Source: QHCA01 sp038237645 (GTDB taxonomy: Bacteria; Actinomycetota; Actinomycetes; Mycobacteriales; QHCA01). From it: a stretch of 24,120 nt of DNA. Each line of letters starts with the position of its first letter. The stretch's first letter is position 1. The position numbers and the translations under genes are program-made. The DNA lies in contig JBBRYN010000056.1 of the NCBI GenBank assembly GCA_038237645.1, positions 1 through 24,120 on the forward strand. Reading direction: 5' to 3'. The notes under the pieces were generated by a model. That model saw nothing but the letters and a program-made list of their open reading frames with translations, had not been told where the DNA came from and searched no databases. This document shows positions 21,228 to 24,120 of the stretch, one piece after another.

Positions 21228-22012
21228 GGCCGCGGCTGGTCGCCAGCGACCTCGACGGCACACTGGTCCGCTCCGACGGCTCGATCTCGGCCCGGTCGGC
21301 CGCCGCGGTGGCCCGGGTGGAGGCAGCCGGCGTGCCCTTCGTCATCGTGACCGGTCGGCCGCCGCGCTGGCTGGCCGACGTGACGGCGGCGCTCGGCCGG
21401 CACGGCGTGGCGGTGTGTGCCAACGGTGCTCTCGCCTACGACCTGCGTACCGGGTCGGTGCTGCGCGAACAGTTGCTGGACGTGACGACCCTGCGCGAGG
21501 TGATCGAGACCGTACGGGAACAACTGCCGGGCGCGGCCTTTGCCGTGGAGTACGGCGAGAGCTTCCGCCGCGAGCACGCCTACCACCCCCGGTGGGACCG
21601 GGACAACCCGCGGGTCAGCGTGGTGGAATCCGCCCTGCTGCACGAGCGGCCGGTCGCCAAGCTGCTGGTCCGGCACCCGAGCCTCGACGCTGACGAGCTG
21701 CTCGACACCGCGCGCGCCGTGGTGGGCGAGCGGGCCACGCTGACCCATTCCAGCTTCGACGGGCTGCTGGAGATCAGCGCGTCCGGCGTCACCAAGGCGA
21801 CCGGCCTGGCCGCGCTGGCCGGGCACCGGGGCATCGACGCCCGCGACGTCGTCGCCTTCGGCGACATGCCCAACGACCTGCCCATGCTGTCCTGGGCCGG
21901 CTGGTCCTACGCGGTGGCCAACGCGCACCCGGACGTCCTGGCAGCGGCGGACGAGGTCATCGGCAGCAACGACGACGACGCGGTCGCCGAGACGCTGGAG
22001 CGCTGGTTCTAG
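21224..22012 (+). CDS. HAD-superfamily (Cof/IIB) phosphatase
   Basis: The 262-residue protein has all HAD motifs: motif I ASDLDGTLV (7-15) with nucleophile Asp9 and acid-base Asp11, motif II at VIVTGRPP, motif III Lys in SGVTKATGLAAL, and motif IV FGDMPNDLPML (about 212-222) with Asp214 and Asp218. The cap between motifs II and III is the C2B type of Cof-like phosphatases, which act on sugar phosphates, flavin or phospho-cofactors; the substrate is not predictable. GTG 21224 overlaps the serS stop by 4 bp, so it is co-translated with serS, an arrangement I know from other actinomycetes. Confidence 0.92.
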   Translation: MRPRLVASDLDGTLVRSDGSISARSAAAVARVEAAGVPFVIVTGRPPRWLADVTAALGRHGVAVCANGALAYDLRTGSVLREQLLDVTTLREVIETVREQLPGAAFAVEYGESFRREHAYHPRWDRDNPRVSVVESALLHERPVAKLLVRHPSLDADELLDTARAVVGERATLTHSSFDGLLEISASGVTKATGLAALAGHRGIDARDVVAFGDMPNDLPMLSWAGWSYAVANAHPDVLAAADEVIGSNDDDAVAETLERWF

Positions 22013-22045
22013 CTCGGATTTCCCTAGCGGCGCTGCCCCGCAACG

Positions 22046-23023
22046 TCACACCGCGAGGAGCACCTTGCCGATGTGCTCGCTCGCCTCCACCACGCGGTGC
22101 GCCTCGGCCGCCTCACGCAACGGAAGCCTCCGGTCGATGATCGGACGGACGTCGCCGGCCTCGATGGCGGGCCAGACGTTTTCGCGTACCGCGGCGACGA
22201 TCTCCGCCTTTTCCTCGGCAGGACGAAACCGCAGCGACGTGGCGGCGATCGAGGCACTCTTGTAGAGCAACGTGCCGAGCGGCAACTCGCCCGTGGCGCC
22301 GCCCTGCAGGCCGATCACCACCAGCCGCCCGCCGGTGGCCAGCGCTTCGACGTTGCGGGCGAGATAGGACGCACCCATGTTGTCGAGGATGACGTCGGCA
22401 CCGTGGTCGCCGGTGGCCGCGCGGAGCACCTCGACGAAATCCTCGCAGCGGTAGTCGATGGCCACCTCGGCGCCCAGCTCGAGGCAGCGGGCCCGCTTGG
22501 CCTCGCTGCCCGCCGTACACAACACCCGGGCACCGTGCATGGCGGCGAGCTGGATGGCCAGCGTTCCGATCCCGCTGGACCCGCCGTGCACGAGGAACAC
22601 CTCGCCGGCTGCCAGGCGGGCCCGCATGAACACGTTGGACCACACCGTGCAGGCCACCTCCGGCAGCCCCGCAGCGTCCACAACGGACACCCCGGCAGGG
22701 ATCGGCAGGAGCTGGCCGGCCGGCGCGACGACCTGCTCCGCGTAGCCACCACCCGCGAGCAGGGCGCAGACCTCCTGGCCGACCGACCAGCCGGTCACCC
22801 GAGTGCCGAGTGCGGCGATCCGCCCGCTGCACTCCAGGCCCGGCCACAGCGGCACCCCCGGCGGCGGGGGATAGCGGCCCATCCGCTGCATGATGTCGGC
22901 GCGGTTGACCGCCGTGGCAGCCACGTTGATCAGCACCTCGCCGGGACCCGGCTCGGGGTCGGGGACGTCGGACCAGGTCAGCGCCTCGGGGCCGCCGAAC
23001 GACGGCAGTGTCACGGCCTTCAT
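22046..23023 (-). CDS. zinc-independent NADPH:quinone oxidoreductase (zeta-crystallin type)
   Basis: The 325-residue medium-chain dehydrogenase opens MKAVTLPSFGGPEALTWSDV and shows the quinone oxidoreductase blocks NRADIMQRMGRYPPPPG, the LECSG segment and the nucleotide loop VHGGSSGIGTLAIQLA. The zinc ligands of alcohol dehydrogenases are absent, so it belongs with the zeta-crystallin/PIG3-like group that reduces quinones or enones with NADPH. I start at ATG 23023 because TAGGCT ends 7 nt upstream; the open frame runs further to 23074 without conservation. It is convergent with the HAD phosphatase gene, 33 bp apart, with no clear terminator between them. Confidence 0.92.
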   Translation of the reverse strand: MKAVTLPSFGGPEALTWSDVPDPEPGPGEVLINVAATAVNRADIMQRMGRYPPPPGVPLWPGLECSGRIAALGTRVTGWSVGQEVCALLAGGGYAEQVVAPAGQLLPIPAGVSVVDAAGLPEVACTVWSNVFMRARLAAGEVFLVHGGSSGIGTLAIQLAAMHGARVLCTAGSEAKRARCLELGAEVAIDYRCEDFVEVLRAATGDHGADVILDNMGASYLARNVEALATGGRLVVIGLQGGATGELPLGTLLYKSASIAATSLRFRPAEEKAEIVAAVRENVWPAIEAGDVRPIIDRRLPLREAAEAHRVVEASEHIGKVLLAV

Positions 23024-23030
23024 CCGGGAG

Positions 23031-23036
23031 AGCCTA
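23031..23036 (-). promoter_or_regulatory. -10 box (TAGGCT) of the leaderless quinone oxidoreductase promoter
   Basis: On the minus strand TAGGCT ends 7 nt before the ATG at 23023. The box and spacing are the same as for the DUF4446 gene. Confidence 0.55.
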
Positions 23037-23182
23037 GCCAACCTCAGACCTCGCCTCTTCCAGGATCCAGGCAAGATCAGTCCGGCTGGGATGAGGGTCG
23101 GTGGCGTGAGAAGCCGGCAGCAAGCTCGCGTGGGGCTGCGCCTCCCGGTGTGCGCAAGGCCGCGAGGCTGCCGCAGTCACGG

Positions 23183-23188
23183 TACCTT
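23183..23188 (+). promoter_or_regulatory. -10 box (TACCTT) of the tRNA-Ser promoter
   Basis: TACCTT lies 9 nt before the first base of the tRNA, the right distance for transcription starting just upstream of the mature 5' end. No convincing -35 could be assigned. Confidence 0.5.
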
Positions 23189-23197
23189 CAGGCACCG

Positions 23198-23286
23198 GGA
23201 GGGCTCGCCTAGTGGCCGATGGCGGCGGTCTTGAAAACCGCTATGGCGCGGAAGCGTCATCGTGGGTTCGAATCCCACGCCCTCCG
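23198..23286 (+). tRNA. tRNA-Ser (anticodon UGA)
   Basis: The acceptor stem GGAGGGC (23198-23204) pairs with GCCCTCC (23279-23285), with discriminator G at 23286. The anticodon stem GCGGT/ACCGC encloses loop CTTGAAA, with TGA at 23232-23234. A long variable arm (GGCGCGGAAGCGTC region) marks a class II tRNA, and GGGTTCGAATCCC forms the T arm. CCA is not encoded; the gene is followed by CTCA. It reads UCA and related serine codons. Debris of a tyrosine recombinase lies 140 bp downstream, so its 3' half is a likely attachment site for an integrated element. Confidence 0.96.
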
Positions 23287-23424
23287 CTCACCGACCCGCC
23301 GGATGCGGCAAAGCGCCAGATCAGAGGGCCTTTCCGGTTTTCAGAGTCACCTGGCATCCCTGGCCGTGTCCGACGGTGCACGACCGTCACCGAGTAGCTG
23401 TGCAACATGCGTGAAATGATCTTG

Positions 23425-23628
23425 CTACCCGTCGCCGTCGAGCATTTCAGCGATGCGCCCGCGGGCCACAGCGTCCCGACCGACCACGCACTTGGCGTAG
23501 ACCGTGAGCAGGACGTGGACGCTGTGCCCGGCCGCCTCGGCGACCAGTGTCGGATCAGTGCCGGCGTTCAGCCAGGTGGATACCGCCGCGTGCCGTAAGT
23601 CGTAGGACGAGCGGCCAGCGGCCAGCGG
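23425..23628 (-). pseudogene. tyrosine recombinase (integrase), C-terminal fragment
   Basis: Reading leftward, the frame gives YDLRHAAVSTWLNAGTDPTL, then VAEAAGHSVHVLLTVYAKC, and ends EMLDGDG with TAG at 23425. Arginine in LRHAA, the GHS(x)(x)(x)LL histidine and the tyrosine of VYAKC are the last catalytic residues of phage-type integrases. Upstream of about 23628 the homology stops and other sequence begins, so the N-terminal domains and the first catalytic arginine are lost. Only about 65 residues of a protein of some 400 remain. The reading direction is toward tRNA-Ser, as expected of an island integrase beside its attachment site. Confidence 0.78.
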
Positions 23629-23702
23629 GCATGCTGGGCTGGATGGCCTACGACGACGGCGAGCACGGCCTGGCGCAGCGCTATCTGATCCAGTCGCTAC
23701 GT
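23625..23702 (+). pseudogene. fragment of an XRE/TPR-type actinobacterial regulator
   Basis: The frame gives AGMLGWMAYDDGEHGLAQRY then LIQSLR, after which the similarity ends. The block matches what I remember of the TPR-like C-terminal half of XRE-family regulators in streptomycetes (AGWMAYDAGQHGLAQRYFIQ). About 26 residues are left, fused abruptly to the integrase remnant on one side and to a repeat-rich hairpin on the other. It is on the opposite strand to the integrase piece, so at least one rearrangement occurred. Confidence 0.5.
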
Positions 23703-23716
23703 GATCAAGGCGGCTC

Positions 23717-23783
23717 GCTGCGCTCGCAGCGCGCTCGGCCGCTCGCCCCTCCGGACCTCCGGACCTCCGGACCTCCGAGCGGC
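23717..23783. repeat. hairpins with three 8-bp direct repeats
   Basis: GCTGCG-CT-CGCAGC (23717-23730) is a near-continuous palindrome. Next to it GCCGCTCG (23738-23745) and CGAGCGGC (23776-23783) form a perfect 8-bp inverted repeat whose loop contains GGACCTCC three times in a row (23753-23776). Such structures are common at the ends of mobile elements or as strong transcription stops; which one applies here cannot be told. Confidence 0.7.
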
Positions 23784-23817
23784 GAACGGCCGGGGCATCG
23801 AACTGCCGCGTCCGCGT

Positions 23818-23980
23818 CTAGTCAGAGCGAGCGCGGTCACTCGCTTGCTCTCGCACCTTGTAGTCGTAGTACCTCGGGTGCCCGCAGTAGCAAACGCTGC
23901 GACACATTCTCTTGGGGTCGCTTGACTGCTCGGGCCCGGCGCCGCACACCGGACACGGCGAGGGCCGGTCCTCGTTTGTT
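23818..23980 (-). pseudogene. 3' fragment of a small cysteine-rich protein gene, cut by an ISL3-like element
   Basis: A minus-strand frame gives CPVCGAGPEQSSDPKRMC, then CYCGHPRYYDYKVREQ, and stops at TAG 23818. The CPVC...C..CYC pattern suggests a zinc-binding knuckle, as in many small proteins of actinobacterial plasmids and islands. The frame has no start of its own: to the right it runs straight into the inverted end of the insertion sequence at 23981. I take it as the last ~54 codons of a gene whose front was separated by that insertion. The function is unknown. Confidence 0.45.
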
Positions 23981-24120
23981 GGCTCTTCGAAGTTGAGGGG
24001 GAAGTGACCCTCATGTGACGGTTGCCAGGCGTTGTCGCCTGGTGCAGGCGTACCGTACCCGGCGTCGCTGGTTGTCGAGGTTGCGGAACCCGAACGCCAC
24101 GCGGGCGGCGTCTTTGATGA
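23981..24120 (-). mobile_element. end of an ISL3-like insertion sequence, continuing beyond the window
   Basis: GGCTCTTCGAAGTTGAGGGG begins at 23981. The GGCTCTTCG start is what I remember of the terminal inverted repeats of ISL3-family elements, and the transposase stop codon is 30 bp inside it, the usual distance. The opposite end is outside the window, so the 8-bp target duplication typical of the family cannot be checked. Confidence 0.5.
24011..24120 (-). CDS. ISL3-like transposase, C-terminal end (partial at window edge)
   Basis: The last 35 residues, IKDAARVAFGFRNLDNQRRR then VRYACTRRQRLATVT, end at TGA 24011-24013. The K-x(3)-R-x-A-(F/Y)-G-F-R-N-x(2)-N pattern is the conserved tail of the ISL3 (IS204/IS1001/IS1165) transposase domain. 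The DDE catalytic residues would lie beyond position 24120. A CCAGGCG/CGCCTGG stem falls within these codons. Confidence 0.55.
   Translation of the reverse strand, partial: IKDAARVAFGFRNLDNQRRRVRYACTRRQRLATVT

Noticed and set aside
23198..23286. Second copy of the tRNA 3' end (attachment-site repeat) inside the window
   Set aside because: I searched the right-hand sequence by eye for the T arm and acceptor strand and found none before 24120; if it exists it lies beyond the window.

Overview
This is a window from a very GC-rich actinobacterial (Actinomycetota) chromosome. Three things point there. Every housekeeping gene has the codon use of a high-GC actinomycete. At least eight genes start with a TANNNT -10 box only 6-8 nt before an ATG or GTG, the typical layout of leaderless actinobacterial transcripts. 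The order DUF4446 - pheA - (FAD dehydrogenase, small metallopeptidase) - serS - HAD phosphatase recalls the serS neighbourhood of other actinomycetes. I cannot name the genus with confidence.

Left edge (1-1797): a graveyard of mobile DNA. It holds an IS3-like orfA whose element runs off the window, a frameshifted IS1380-type transposase fragment, a thrice-frameshifted IS110 transposase fragment, and an isolated gene of lower GC for a small secreted four-cysteine protein whose layout recalls tendamistat.

Envelope polysaccharide locus (1798-7623): a Wzx-like flippase, a Wzz/BY-kinase fusion with a degenerate P-loop, a hexapeptide-repeat acetyltransferase, an initiating sugar-1-phosphate transferase, and an LCP ligase that would attach the finished polymer to the wall. 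No polymerase and no other glycosyltransferase is visible, so the rest of the pathway must lie elsewhere.

Mixed metabolic and regulatory block (7658-13828): a glycerophosphodiester phosphodiesterase, an anti-sigma-type ATPase, a small membrane protein, arginine deiminase, an ArsR/MFS operon with a clear operator on its leaderless promoter, and a short-chain dehydrogenase preceded by a pair of palindromes.

Nickel-pincer cofactor block (13843-16352, minus strand): larB and larC overlap by 4 bp and are followed 3 bp later by a TMEM165/GDT1-type cation transporter. larE and larA are absent from the window. Divergent from larB, 42 bp away, are a DUF4446 gene and pheA.

serS block (17765-23023): a KstD-like FAD dehydrogenase and a minimal HExxH metallopeptidase (minus), serS and a HAD phosphatase (plus), and a zeta-crystallin-like quinone oxidoreductase (minus).

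Right edge (23198-24120): tRNA-Ser(UGA) followed at once by wreckage of an integrated element: the C-terminal part of a tyrosine recombinase, a scrap of an XRE/TPR-type regulator, a repeat-bearing hairpin, a Cys-rich gene fragment, and the end of an ISL3-like insertion sequence that leaves the window.
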